From Methylobacterium gregans (GTDB lineage: Bacteria; Pseudomonadota; Alphaproteobacteria; Rhizobiales; Beijerinckiaceae): a DNA stretch of 64,000 bases. Below are positions 10,401 through 18,521 of this stretch, piece by piece; within the stretch, counting starts at the first letter, position 1; each line of letters opens with the position of its first letter. Where the stretch lies: NCBI RefSeq assembly GCF_022179245.1, contig NZ_BPQM01000052.1:1-64000 (forward strand), read 5' to 3'. A model generated the notes under the pieces. The model was given only the letters and a program-made list of their open reading frames with translations. It searched no databases and was not told the origin of the DNA. The translations under genes and the position numbers were made by a program.

Positions 10401-10783
10401 GCATCGCCAACCTGATCGTCTGGCCGGGCCTTTTCGAGCGGCAGCGGGCGCTGGTGTTGCGGGCCGGGTTGCTCGGCTGCCGCGGTCGCGTGCAGCGGCA
10501 GGGCAAGGTCCTGCACCTGATCGCCGAGCACCTCGTCGATCTGTCGTCGTGGCTGGGGCGTGTGGGGGGCGACGAGGGGTTCGCGCTGGCGACGGGCCGC
10601 GGCGACGAGGCCCGGCACGGCGGTTCTCCTGATCTACGGGCCGCTCCGCACCGCGAGGTGTCACCCGGCGAGCCGCCGCTCGCGCGTCCGCGCGACATCC
10701 TCATTCCGGACCTGCATTTCGACGGGCTGCGTGCGGGTACCGACGGTCCGCCCATTCGTATGCGCTCAAAAAATGTCTGCTGA
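7472..10783 (+). CDS. dnaE2: Error-prone DNA polymerase DnaE2 (ImuC)
   Basis: A 1103-residue C-family polymerase for SOS mutagenesis. The PHP domain is N-terminal ([17 protein letters not shown]). The polymerase core includes [12 protein letters not shown] (around residue 372) with its catalytic aspartates. An OB-fold lies near 930-1000 ([20 protein letters not shown]). Length and order match DnaE2 rather than replicative DnaE1. The last residues (IRMRSKNVC) differ from the usual basic SRDF-type tail that I remember, so the extreme C-terminus may have been altered next to the accessory genes that follow. Transcription is presumably with imuAB from the LexA-controlled promoter. Confidence 0.94.
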   Translation: MSYAELQVTSHFSFLRGASSPEELFAAGRLLGLRAMAVTDRGSLAGIVRAHAASRTTGLPLIVGCRLDPTDGLPLLVYPTDRAAYARLCRLLTIGKRAAGKGSCTLTLEDVFAWSGGLVAVALAEGRDGATVAADLRRLRAVFADRLYCGLTRRFVQDDHARLEALAGLARAARVPTVASGDVLYHAEARRILQDIVTCIREGCTIDAAGFRLDAHADRHLKDPAEVARLFAAHRGAVARSLEIAERCRFSLDELTYQYPDEREDPAKTPQETLEELTWAGARARYPDGLPDAVALQLRHELTLIKRFSYAPYFLTVNSIVRFARSRGILCQGRGSAANSAVCYVLGITSIDPVRQGLLFERFISEERREPPDIDVDFEHERREEVIQWVYETYGRDRAALCATVIRYRARGAVREVGKALGVPEDVTGALAGLVWGWSADGVEEKHAAELNLNLADRRLRLTLDLARQLIGTPRHLSQHPGGFVLTNDRLDELVPVEPASMADRQVIEWDKDDIEALKFMKVDVLGLGMLGCMRRAFDLLAKHKSVRLDLATIPAEDPDTYAMIRRADTLGVFQIESRAQMAMLPRMAPRTFYDLVIEVAVVRPGPIQGDMVHPYLRRREGREAVTYPTEALRRVLGKTLGVPLFQEQAMQVAIVAAGFTPSEADQLRRAMATFKFTAGVSKFRDKLIAGMVGNGYAADFAERTFKQLEGFGSYGFPESHAASFALIAYASSWLKCHHPDVFCCAILNAQPMGFYAPAQLVRDARDHGVEVRPVCANASAWDCTLEPTGRADRQAVRLGLRTVRGLRNDDGARLVLVRDLGPYASVEDVWRRAGVPVAALRRLAAADAFGPAFGLARREALWAIRALREAPLPLFAAADAVLGTTQGELAEEPVRLRPMTPGREVAEDYRAASLSLRGHPLAFLRGDLAAERYVRCSDLERTRDGGRVMVAGLVLIRQRPGSAKGVMFITLEDETGIANLIVWPGLFERQRALVLRAGLLGCRGRVQRQGKVLHLIAEHLVDLSSWLGRVGGDEGFALATGRGDEARHGGSPDLRAAPHREVSPGEPPLARPRDILIPDLHFDGLRAGTDGPPIRMRSKNVC

Positions 10784-10795
10784 GATTGTTCGTGC

Positions 10796-11401
10796 TCAGA
10801 CCACAGCGATTCGGGGCCGTGACGGCCGTCTCTCTAAATCTGCGAAGCGTTCCAAAAAGGCCACTTTGGCTTCCTCGGGCGAAAGACCGCGGACTTGTAT
10901 CGAAGCAGGTCGGACACCCGCTTCGATAGCCCAAAGATTGGTATTGGCAGGCATCAACTGCGCTTGCTCCGCAGCCAGAACGGCCAAATCTGCTCGCTTG
11001 ACGGCTGCTGGTATCGGTCGTGGGACTCCAAAGCGGAGCGCGATCGCCTCTTCGACTTGCCGTTCGATGACCTTGAATTGTGGCAGCATCTGTTTGAGAG
11101 GTCTCGTAATATCACCCACAAACGCTTCAGCTGCATCGTGCATGAGAGCGGCGAAAGCATGTTCCGGCACGACCTCGCTGACGAGCAGACAATGCTCCGC
11201 CACAGAGTAGAATTGCCGACATTGACCCGCGTAGCGGCACAGCATCGACAGACCATGAGCAATATCCCCAATCGTGAAGGGGCTTGCCGTCGGATCGGTA
11301 AAGTCAAGCTCGGCTCCGCTATGGAGCATTATCTTTGGCTCTTGAGCTGCTGTCACGGCCGTCCACGCCATATCAACAATCCTAATCTCGTCAGAAATCA
11401 C
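10796..11401 (-). CDS. HD-domain phosphohydrolase
   Basis: A 201-residue HD-superfamily protein. It has a conserved His in SVAEHCLLV, the metal-binding HD doublet in LMHDAAEAFVGDITRPLK (around residue 88), and DLAVLAAEQ further on. This family acts on nucleotides, as 5'-nucleotidases or (d)NTP hydrolases, and includes phage members such as DatZ, the dATPase of the 2-aminoadenine pathway. The gene is divergent from the kinase/adenylosuccinate-synthetase fusion (212-base gap) and convergent with dnaE2, ending 13 bases from it. Pairing with a PurZ-like enzyme suggests a role in deoxynucleotide metabolism, but the substrate is not readable from sequence. Local sequence is more AT-rich than dnaE2. 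Confidence 0.85.
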   Translation of the reverse strand: MISDEIRIVDMAWTAVTAAQEPKIMLHSGAELDFTDPTASPFTIGDIAHGLSMLCRYAGQCRQFYSVAEHCLLVSEVVPEHAFAALMHDAAEAFVGDITRPLKQMLPQFKVIERQVEEAIALRFGVPRPIPAAVKRADLAVLAAEQAQLMPANTNLWAIEAGVRPASIQVRGLSPEEAKVAFLERFADLERRPSRPRIAVV

Positions 11402-11613
11402 CTTATCATTCGTCTGCCCCTTGGCAAAATCGGACTTTTAGGTTGTGCGATTCGGGGATTATGAGGGCTCCCCTCAGGCATTTCGACCAAACGCGCCACC
11501 CACTCGACCAGCCGAAACACCTCACCTTGTAACGCCTCTAAATCGCAGTGTGCGCTGCAGCATTGGCGCTGAGCCTATTGCCTTTGCATGGGAGTCGAAT
11601 TACCGCAGGTTAC

Positions 11614-13224
11614 ATGCGCCAGCTTATCGTACTCAGCGGCCAGATTGCATCTGGCAAGTCGGAACTCTGCTCCCAGCTTGCATCGCGCTTTGGTGCGGAG
11701 ATTTTGCGAACTCGGAGTATTTTGGAAGCAAAAATCAAGAGAGATAATCCGCAACGTGATTGGTCTCGGGCCGCTTTACAGGAGGCGGGCGATCAGCTTG
11801 ATACTGCAACACATGGGAAATGGGTTGTCGAAGCTCTGAAAGAGGCAATGGAGCATCTTGCGGATGAAGCGGTCGTCGCCCTCGATAGCGCACGGACGGT
11901 TGACCAAGTTGCCGCACTTAAGGCTGCGTTCCCCGGCAAAGTCCGTCACGTGCACCTCAAGGCTGCGCGCTTCCTTCGCTTGCGGCGCTACAACGCTCGC
12001 CGCGAAGCAACCTTTGAGGAAACCCCGTTCGAGCAGGCTGCGGAACATCCTGTGGAAGTGGAAGTTCCGAAGCTCGAGCCGATCGCGGACGTGGTGGTCA
12101 GCACGAACGCGATCGATGCTCCGAGTGTCCTCGCCCTTGCAATTGCCGGGCTTGGATTGCACCCCTCGTCGCCAACACCATTGGTCGACGTGATTGTGGG
12201 AGCGCAGTACGGCAGCGAGGGCAAAGGCAACATCTGCGCTCACTTGGCAAATGATTATCAAGTCCTGATGCGTGTCGGTGGCCCGAACGCTGGGCACATG
12301 GTGGCTGAACCGCTCTATAAGTATGTGCAACTGCCCTCAGGAACCCAGAGCAATAAAGCGGCAAAAATCTTGGTCGGGGCGGGTGCAACCTTGTGGCTTC
12401 CTCAGGTGCTTGAGGAGATCGAGGATTGCAAACTTACGCCCGAGCGTCTCTCGATCGATCCCCAGGCCATGATCATAGAGACGCTTGACCGAGAGATGGA
12501 GGAGCAGAGTCTTGAGGTTATCGGCTCGACCAAGCAAGGCGTTGGCGTAGCGACCGCGCGCAAGATCCTGGGTCGCGGCGGCGGTGGGCAATACGGTGCG
12601 CCAACGCGGCTTGCTCGCCAAGTCAAAGAGCTCAAGGACTTTGTTCGCTGCACCAAACGAGAGTTGGAGAAGGCTTACGCAGCCGGCCACCCGATCATGC
12701 TCGAAGGTACCCAGGGTACGGATCTGAGCATCCATCATGGGCCCTACCCACACGTGACCTCTCGCGATACCACAGCGTCTGGGTGCCTTGCGGATGCCGG
12801 CATTGCCCCCAACCGGGTCCGTAAGGTCATCATGGTGACTCGCACCTACCCGATCCGGGTCGGCGGGACGTCTGGTCCTATGATGAAGGAGATCGATGCG
12901 CAGACGATCGCGCAGCGATCGAAGCTCCCGATCGAGCAGATCCAAAAAACCGAAGTCGGAACAGTCTCGGGCAAAGCCCGCCGCATTGGCGAGTTCGATT
13001 GGGAGCAACTGCGTCGGGCAGCTGTGCTGAACGGCGCAACCGACATTGCCCTGACCTTCGTCGACTACCTCGATGCAGCCAACGCGACCGCAAAACGGTA
13101 TGAGGATCTAACCTCCGCCACACATGAGTTTGTCAAACAGGTCGAGGCAGTAGCGAACGCCCCTGTTACGCTACTTTCTGTGGGCTTTGGGCCCGATCTG
13201 ATCACGCGGAACGAGACGCTGTGA
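11614..13224 (+). CDS. P-loop kinase fused to a PurZ-like adenylosuccinate synthetase
   Basis: A 536-residue two-domain protein. Residues 1-185 form a small P-loop nucleotide-kinase-like domain (Walker A GQIASGKS, 9-16). Residues 191-536 form an adenylosuccinate-synthetase domain: GAQYGSEGKG (196-205), GGPNAGHM with His228, GTQGTDLSIHHGPYPHVTS, and a GTVSGKARRIGEFD segment. Two key positions differ from housekeeping PurA. The catalytic-base Asp of GDEGKG is Ser201, as reported for phage PurZ. The guanine-recognising TKLD is TFVD (481-484), so GTP use is doubtful. It could make a succinylated (d)GMP or a different aminated purine nucleotide. The start is ATG 11614, just before the P-loop strand; the upstream extension is unlikely. 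It is coupled to the next gene by GTGA. Confidence 0.85.
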   Translation: MRQLIVLSGQIASGKSELCSQLASRFGAEILRTRSILEAKIKRDNPQRDWSRAALQEAGDQLDTATHGKWVVEALKEAMEHLADEAVVALDSARTVDQVAALKAAFPGKVRHVHLKAARFLRLRRYNARREATFEETPFEQAAEHPVEVEVPKLEPIADVVVSTNAIDAPSVLALAIAGLGLHPSSPTPLVDVIVGAQYGSEGKGNICAHLANDYQVLMRVGGPNAGHMVAEPLYKYVQLPSGTQSNKAAKILVGAGATLWLPQVLEEIEDCKLTPERLSIDPQAMIIETLDREMEEQSLEVIGSTKQGVGVATARKILGRGGGGQYGAPTRLARQVKELKDFVRCTKRELEKAYAAGHPIMLEGTQGTDLSIHHGPYPHVTSRDTTASGCLADAGIAPNRVRKVIMVTRTYPIRVGGTSGPMMKEIDAQTIAQRSKLPIEQIQKTEVGTVSGKARRIGEFDWEQLRRAAVLNGATDIALTFVDYLDAANATAKRYEDLTSATHEFVKQVEAVANAPVTLLSVGFGPDLITRNETL

Positions 13225-13913
13225 GCCCTGAAGAGCTAATCCGAAAGCATCCTCGCCTCTGGCACATGGCACAGGATGGGAGTTGGCCATCGATCGCCGA
13301 GCATGGGCTGCTCAGCACCAGCGCTCTCCTCGATCTCTACAGGGTCACCGGAGAACGAAGGGAAGCTCTAGAGCGCCGCCATCGTCCTCAGTCCGTGGCT
13401 ATCGCTCGATCGGGTTTGCCTGGAGCTGTCGTTCGGGATCAGAAGCCCATGCGTGAGGGATCGCTGCGGGAATGTCTTGACGATGGTCTCACGCCAGCGG
13501 ACTGGTACCTGACACTGAATCAACGCGTGTTTTTCTGGCCAAGCCGTAAGCGGCTGCGCGGCTTACTGAACGCCCGCGCTTATCGAAAAGACGTCCAGAC
13601 TGTACTCACTCTCGACACGCGCAGCATCGTCGATGCCTATGCGGACGTCATTCAGTTGAGCCCGATCAACAGCGGGGCAACGATCATGAGCGTAGCAAGG
13701 AGAGGACGTCAGACGTTCGCGCCAATCCTTGAGTTTCCGCTTGAGCCCTATCGGCGGCGGCGTGGTCATCGCCAAATTATCGCGGAGGTCGTGATCCCGG
13801 ACAGGGTCGTTTCCATCAAGGACCATGTGCTCGCCGTCCATCGCGTGAGGGCATCGGAGGTGCTTGAGGAGCTCTGGCGGAGCCCACGTGCGCTTCAGGA
13901 CGACGGGCCCTGA
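13221..13913 (+). CDS. DUF7002-like protein, coupled to the PurZ-like gene
   Basis: A 230-residue protein. Its N-terminus (LWHMAQDGSWPSIAEHGLLS), the VFFWPSRKRL segment and the LSPINSGAT segment match what I remember as DUF7002. That layout (an initial substrate-pocket strand followed by an 'IAEHGLLS' helix) recalls ADP-ribosyltransferase-like folds such as DarT, but I see no confirmed catalytic triad. The start GTG at 13221 overlaps the upstream stop as GTGA, so it is produced with the kinase/PurZ-like protein. It faces the ATP-grasp-like gene and ends 30 bases from it. A role as effector or nucleotide-modifying partner is inference only. Confidence 0.7.
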   Translation: MSPEELIRKHPRLWHMAQDGSWPSIAEHGLLSTSALLDLYRVTGERREALERRHRPQSVAIARSGLPGAVVRDQKPMREGSLRECLDDGLTPADWYLTLNQRVFFWPSRKRLRGLLNARAYRKDVQTVLTLDTRSIVDAYADVIQLSPINSGATIMSVARRGRQTFAPILEFPLEPYRRRRGHRQIIAEVVIPDRVVSIKDHVLAVHRVRASEVLEELWRSPRALQDDGP

Positions 13914-13943
13914 GCCGGCCTCTGGGGCCGGCTCAGGGGAACG

Positions 13944-15440
13944 CTAGCCCGCTGGCGCTTTCACGATTTGGGTCGGAACTCCTGCTTTGCGCAAAAGATC
14001 GGCGATATGGCTCGTGGCGTTGACGACGCCGACGAGGCGTAGCCCGGTATTCGGCGCAAGCGTGGCAAGGGTTCGACGGAGTTCGGCCAACGGGGTCTGA
14101 GCATCTAATTCGACCCAATCCTGCGCCTCCCCAGGGACGATGGCATCCGAAAGAGAGACCGTCGCGCCAACATGCAGTTGCACGATCCAGAGCCGCGTGC
14201 CGTCGAACACCCACTCGAAACGCACTGGACCGAGAGAATGAACCGCGATTTCAAAGGCTGCCGTGACGGCATCTCGAACAGCCTGGGGTAAAAGCTCGGG
14301 AAGCCGTTCGCCGAGCATGAGCCGATCGCCCTCGCCTGCGAGGCCTTCGATGACGAGAGCACCATCGCCTCCGACGATGGCGGCTCCAGAGTATTGGGCT
14401 GGTACCGCATCCTGGCGTAGGACCGACATGATGCGGTCTCCGTCCGGATCTTCATCTGCGAGGAGCCGGAACGGATCGCGCCATCCCTTGAATGTTGAGT
14501 AGCGCCCCGGCTCTGGCTCGGTGGGACAAGTCCGGATCCACACCTCGGTCTCACCGGTCCGCGTGCCGAAGGAAAACGGAGACACACGGCGACCAATCAC
14601 GGTCGTCCACGGCACAGCGAGACCGGCTTGATGTGCAACGAGCAAGCCGAAGGCCTTGTCGCCGATCAGCCGGCTGAAGCGATTCGGCCAATGCAGCGTC
14701 GGCTTTGCCGCACTTGCGTCGGCGTCTTCGTATTCCCAAACGAGCGTATGGTCTTGCCGCCAGCCTCGGCGCTCCGGGTGAATGCTGAACTCAAGCCTTC
14801 CCGATCCCGCGTCGAGGGCCGGCTCGAAACCGTAGACGGTTTGCAGAAGGGAGCGTCCCCACGCGAGGGGGAGCGAGGCGACACTTGGTTTCTCAACACA
14901 TCGCGGCGTATCATCAGGTGCGAATTCGATCATGTCGCCGAGGACGACACCGGATACCCCGCCATCGTGGATATCGATCGTCTCATTAGCGATGACGTAG
15001 AGGCCTTCGCGGGCGAGATCTTCGGCAGCGGCGAGTGCTGCTTTGACATCAGTTAGGCCATAGAGAAAGGTTCGACTGCGCGGGCTGTCGGGTGTGTAGC
15101 TCCGCAAATTGATGCTTCGAGCGGGGCTGCGCTGGAGCAAGCACATCAGCGCGTTCGCCACATCTGGGAATGGGTAATCGGCGGCAAAGCCTGCGATGCG
15201 GGAATACGCGACGTGCAATGTACCTTCGCGAGTCGGCACGAAGCTCACAAACTGGGCGACATTGTTGCCTCGGTCGGCCAGCGCGACGAGAGCCTTATCC
15301 TTACGCAGGCCATCTACTGCCGGAGGTGACTTGGAGGTCTCCATCAAGATGCTTTCCTCCGACGCCTGCGCACAGGCCACAACAACGTGTTCCCACTCCT
15401 TGGAGAGCGGCTCGCGCGGGTGCTGAGGCAGGGTGTCCAT
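13944..15440 (-). CDS. ATP-grasp / PEP-synthase-like nucleotide-binding protein
   Basis: A 498-residue protein without a confident name. The middle section (NRFSRLIGDKAFGLLVAHQAG, then VIGRRVSPFSFG, WIRTCPTEPEPGRYS and, near 430, FEWVFDGTRLWIVQLHVG) resembles the ATP-grasp domain of PEP synthase/pyruvate phosphate dikinase proteins. The first 150 residues show no family I know. No phospho-His swivel domain is evident. It is convergent with the DUF7002-like gene and starts at ATG 15440. The neighbourhood (kinase, synthetase, HD hydrolase) points to nucleotide or small-molecule chemistry. Family assignment is moderate; function is unknown. Confidence 0.65.
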   Translation of the reverse strand: MDTLPQHPREPLSKEWEHVVVACAQASEESILMETSKSPPAVDGLRKDKALVALADRGNNVAQFVSFVPTREGTLHVAYSRIAGFAADYPFPDVANALMCLLQRSPARSINLRSYTPDSPRSRTFLYGLTDVKAALAAAEDLAREGLYVIANETIDIHDGGVSGVVLGDMIEFAPDDTPRCVEKPSVASLPLAWGRSLLQTVYGFEPALDAGSGRLEFSIHPERRGWRQDHTLVWEYEDADASAAKPTLHWPNRFSRLIGDKAFGLLVAHQAGLAVPWTTVIGRRVSPFSFGTRTGETEVWIRTCPTEPEPGRYSTFKGWRDPFRLLADEDPDGDRIMSVLRQDAVPAQYSGAAIVGGDGALVIEGLAGEGDRLMLGERLPELLPQAVRDAVTAAFEIAVHSLGPVRFEWVFDGTRLWIVQLHVGATVSLSDAIVPGEAQDWVELDAQTPLAELRRTLATLAPNTGLRLVGVVNATSHIADLLRKAGVPTQIVKAPAG

Positions 15441-15778
15441 GGATGAGGTCCAGTTTGTAACGGCAGGCAGCGCTTTGAATCGCCGCGACGTTGCCGGCCG
15501 AAGCTTAACATTTCAAGCCGCGCTCCCAGAGGCCTGGACTCTGCGTCTAGCGGTCCAGACGCGACCGGTGCCTAGGCCGGCTCGGGTTGCACGAATGGTA
15601 CGACGATAGGGCGTGTCTGGACAGAGCGCACCCACAGAGCGAACAGAGGGTGCGACAGCCAGGGGAAGTACGGCTGATCGGTGATGCCGATGTAGAGGCG
15701 GACCATGGTCGTAGATCTGCCCGATCCCTCCCCTGACAAGGCGAGCCGCCGCTTGTCCTGCCAATGACGGGCTACGCC
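15441..15778. other. Gene-poor stretch with one short relic
   Basis: No full-length gene is recognisable in these 338 bases. The only coding-like signal is the 44-codon minus-strand frame listed separately. Confidence 0.5.
15572..15706 (-). pseudogene. Short ORF resembling the N-terminus of an HNH-type endonuclease
   Basis: A 44-codon frame (ATG at 15706, TAG at 15574). Its beginning, MVRLYIGITDQPYF, resembles the first residues of HNH endonuclease-like proteins that begin with an 'IGITDxDWF' pattern, as I remember them. The catalytic region is absent, so it would be a fragment if the resemblance is real. A genuine small protein is also possible. Confidence 0.3.
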
Positions 15779-16135
15779 CTATCCGTCAGCGGGTGATGAC
15801 GAGGAAAACGGGCCATCCTTCGTTAGAACCTCTCCGGCTTCTCCGTAGAAAAGTGCGCGCCGCCCGAAGAGCGACACGATGAAGCCGGCGCACCTGGCCT
15901 CCAAGACCAGCCCGCAGAACGCTGGCCACGTATACGATCCAGCGTCTGTGCCGATGAGCGCCCCCTCGATACCGGATGCCCAGAACCGAGGGGCAGGTCT
16001 CTTCGCTGGGGCATCCGCTGGTAGAACCGCGGTGTAGTCGCCCTGGTAGACCGTAGTCTCGCCGCGCACGAGATCGACGTGGAAGCGCTCCACGCCGATC
16101 GCGCCAAACGCTCCTGCCAATTCAGCGACGCTCAT
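15779..16135 (-). CDS. Hypothetical protein
   Basis: A 118-residue frame with ordinary amino-acid composition and no recognised domain: VERFHVDLVRGETTVYQGDY, then a glycine- and aromatic-rich middle, and a serine-rich tail. The start ATG at 16135 lies about 40 bases from the terminal hairpin of the adjacent tnpB element, so that insertion may have removed its native promoter or N-terminal part. No clear ribosome-binding site is visible. Confidence 0.45.
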   Translation of the reverse strand: MSVAELAGAFGAIGVERFHVDLVRGETTVYQGDYTAVLPADAPAKRPAPRFWASGIEGALIGTDAGSYTWPAFCGLVLEARCAGFIVSLFGRRALFYGEAGEVLTKDGPFSSSSPADG

Positions 16136-16164
16136 GCGGCCTGCAGCGGCCTCGCGAGCTGCGT

Positions 16165-17420
16165 CGTGATAACTCCGCCCGCTGAAGCGGGCGGCTTCTC
16201 GGGACAGCTATGCGGCAACCCGCTGGCTTATGTCCTGAAGGCCGATATCCCGGCCTGAGCCGAATGCCCGCTGGTGCACGATCTGTGCGGCTGAGACGTC
16301 CCGGTCGAGCGTGCAGCCGCAGGTGCAGCGGTGCAGGCGCTCTCGGAGGGTCTTGGCCTTGATCGTGCCGCAGGCCGGGCAGGTCTGCGAGGTGCCGCGC
16401 GGATCGACCAATTTCACCTCGGCACTGGCGCTTGCAGCCTTGTACGTTGTGAATTGGACGAGCAACGCCCACGCGGCGTCATGGATAGACCGGGCGAGCA
16501 TCCCGCGCTTGAGCCCGGCGAGGTTGAGATCTTCGAATGCGATGCCCTGGTATCGCGAGACCAGGGCGCGGGCGAGCTTGTGCAGGTGATCGCGGCGCTG
16601 GCGCGCGATCTTCGCCGAGGCAGCCGTGAGGCGGGCCTTGGCTCTCAGCCGGCGCTTTGATCCGATCCGGCATCTTGCCAGCGCGCGTTGCCGTCGACGT
16701 CGCGCGGACTGTGCCCGTCGGGCGTATCTTGGGGCTGAGATGGTTGCGCCGTCGCTGGTGGCGATGAGGCTGTTCAGCCCGAGATCGATACCGACGGTTC
16801 CGGTCCCGCAAGTCTCGGCGAAGGCGGCCTCGACCGAGAACACGGCGTACCACTTGCCCTGCTGACGGGTGACGATCGCGGTGGCGAGCTTCGCGTCTTC
16901 CGGAATGTCTCGGTGCCAGACGGCCTTGATCGCGCCTGGCACGCCGACGATGCCGAGGCGGCGGTCCTTCTTTATGGTGAGGCCATCGCCGAACCGGAAT
17001 GTTGCGGCGTGATACCGGGCCGTGGCGCGGAAGCGCGGGAAGCCGCGCCCGCGCTTGAAGAACGCGGCGTAGGCTTGGCTGAGACGGCGCAGCACCTGCT
17101 GGAGAGCGGTGAACGACCAGCGCCCGAGCCCGTCGGGATCGGCCGCGCGACAGGCTTTAAGCTCGTTTGCCTGATGCGCGTAGCCCAGGCTGATCCGCCG
17201 ACGGCGATACGCTTCGATGCGTTGCTGGAGACCGGCGTTGTACAAGCCACAGAAGTCCCGCAGCATGGCGTTGAGCGCCGCGCTCTGCTCGCGATTGGGC
17301 CGGAGCCGGTATTTGTAGGATCGTAGTGCCACAGGGAGATCGTACCCGATCTGTTCTCAGGAGCAATCGCCGAGCCGCATTCCCCCGTCGCCTAAAGGCG
17401 ACGGTCCCCTGCTAAACCAT
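16165..17420 (-). mobile_element. IS200/IS605-type (IS1341-like) element with tnpB only
   Basis: The single gene tnpB is flanked by short perfect hairpins of the kind used by IS200/IS605 elements: ccgcccgctgaagcgggcgg at 16175-16194 (right end, beyond the tnpB stop) and ccgtcgcctaaaggcgacgg at 17385-17404 (left end). No tnpA is present, so movement would need a transposase in trans. The family usually encodes a guide RNA over the 3' end of tnpB and the right end, here about 16150-16330 on the minus strand. Exact ends are approximate. Confidence 0.75.
16208..17332 (-). CDS. tnpB: RNA-guided nuclease TnpB (IS605 OrfB)
   Basis: A 374-residue TnpB with an apparently complete active site: RuvC Asp in GIDLGLNS, Glu in FEDLNLAGL, and Asp in LDRDVSAA. 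A zinc ribbon (CPACG...CTCGC) lies between the last two. The N-terminus SYKYRLRPNREQ is typical. TnpB cuts DNA guided by an RNA made from the element's right end and helps keep the element in the genome. The GC-rich codon use resembles the host, suggesting long residence or a related donor. Confidence 0.92.
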   Translation of the reverse strand: MALRSYKYRLRPNREQSAALNAMLRDFCGLYNAGLQQRIEAYRRRRISLGYAHQANELKACRAADPDGLGRWSFTALQQVLRRLSQAYAAFFKRGRGFPRFRATARYHAATFRFGDGLTIKKDRRLGIVGVPGAIKAVWHRDIPEDAKLATAIVTRQQGKWYAVFSVEAAFAETCGTGTVGIDLGLNSLIATSDGATISAPRYARRAQSARRRRQRALARCRIGSKRRLRAKARLTAASAKIARQRRDHLHKLARALVSRYQGIAFEDLNLAGLKRGMLARSIHDAAWALLVQFTTYKAASASAEVKLVDPRGTSQTCPACGTIKAKTLRERLHRCTCGCTLDRDVSAAQIVHQRAFGSGRDIGLQDISQRVAA

Positions 17421-17534
17421 TTATGGGAGCCGTCATCGGGCGCAGCGACAACGCCCCGGAAAGAGAGCACGAGCGCTTGGAGCGAGGCCAGTGCCTTGCT
17501 CCTCGCGAGACGGCCGCTGCGACGAGGCACTCGC

Positions 17535-18416
17535 TCAGGCAGTTGCAGCGCCCGGACGTACGAGCGTGGCTGCGAAGTCGCGGTAGGCGTGCAACGGGCG
17601 TCCGAGGATGCCGGTCAGGCGCTCGCGGTCACCAAGTTCCGGGATCATGCCGTCGCTGACGTAACGCTCGGCCATCAGGCGCATCTCGTAGGCCATCCAC
17701 CGGGGCATGAAGCCCGCCATGTTCGCTTCGAACCCGCTCGGATCATCGCCACCGTAGGCGACCGGCCGGCCCAGTACGTCAGTCCAGATCGCAGCTGCGT
17801 CCGCGCCTGTGAGCGTGTCGGGGCCAACGAGATTGATGGTCTCGATCGGCAGCTTGCCCGGTGCCTGCTCGCGGCGGATCAGTTCGATCGCCGCGACCTC
17901 GGCGATGTCGCGTGCATCGACCATCGCCAAGCCCTTACTGCCGATCGGCATCGGGTAAACGTCGTGATTCACGATCACGTCCTTGATCATGACCTCGTTG
18001 TCGATGAAGTAGGTCGGGCGCAGGATCGTGGCGCTGAAACCCATCGCATCGAGCATGCGCTCGGCACCGAACTTGACCGCGAAGTGTGGCACGTTGACAG
18101 CCCGGTCGGCTCCGAACACCGACAGGTAGACGACCCGATCGACGCCCGCTTCGCGAGCGACGTTCAGCGTGATGAGCGCCTGGGTGAACTCATCACCCGT
18201 GACTGCATTCAGCAGAAACAGCGTGCTGACGCCGGAGAATGCGGCGCGCACCGAATCGATATCGAGGAGATTGCCCTTCGCAATCTCGACGCCCTCGGAA
18301 AAGCGGGCCTTGGCGGGATCGCGGGTCAGCACGCGCACACCGGCACCCCGCTTGGCGAGCTGTTCGACGACATGGCGGCCGACGCGGCCGGTGGCTCCGG
18401 TGACGAGGATGGTCAT
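17535..18416 (-). CDS. NmrA-family NAD(P)-binding oxidoreductase
   Basis: A 293-residue Rossmann-fold protein starting MTILVTGATGRVGRHV, with the glycine-rich dinucleotide motif TGATGRVG at residues 6-13. The atypical-SDR/NmrA layout is clear (VYLSVFGADR, FVDNEVM-like region, late specificity loop). Likely roles are a quinone- or stilbene-reductase-like activity or redox sensing; the substrate is unknown. It is divergent from the LysR regulator across about 105 bases, the standard arrangement of a LysR target. Confidence 0.85.
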   Translation of the reverse strand: MTILVTGATGRVGRHVVEQLAKRGAGVRVLTRDPAKARFSEGVEIAKGNLLDIDSVRAAFSGVSTLFLLNAVTGDEFTQALITLNVAREAGVDRVVYLSVFGADRAVNVPHFAVKFGAERMLDAMGFSATILRPTYFIDNEVMIKDVIVNHDVYPMPIGSKGLAMVDARDIAEVAAIELIRREQAPGKLPIETINLVGPDTLTGADAAAIWTDVLGRPVAYGGDDPSGFEANMAGFMPRWMAYEMRLMAERYVSDGMIPELGDRERLTGILGRPLHAYRDFAATLVRPGAATA

Positions 18417-18521
18417 AGGAATTGCTCCTGGGGTTGAGCCGTTTGGCTGAGACCCAAATGAGCGATCCGTCTTCGATCAAATAGCTGCTAGATCAGGACG
18501 TGCCGTCTCGCTGGTGGAACG

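Noticed and set aside
8234..10618. A 794-codon minus-strand frame opposite dnaE2
   Set aside because: It mirrors the high-GC third-codon positions of dnaE2 and has no domain; the dnaE2 frame is unambiguous.
11614..13224. Housekeeping adenylosuccinate synthetase (purA)
   Set aside because: The catalytic Asp is Ser, TKLD is changed, and it carries an N-terminal kinase; it lies in accessory DNA.
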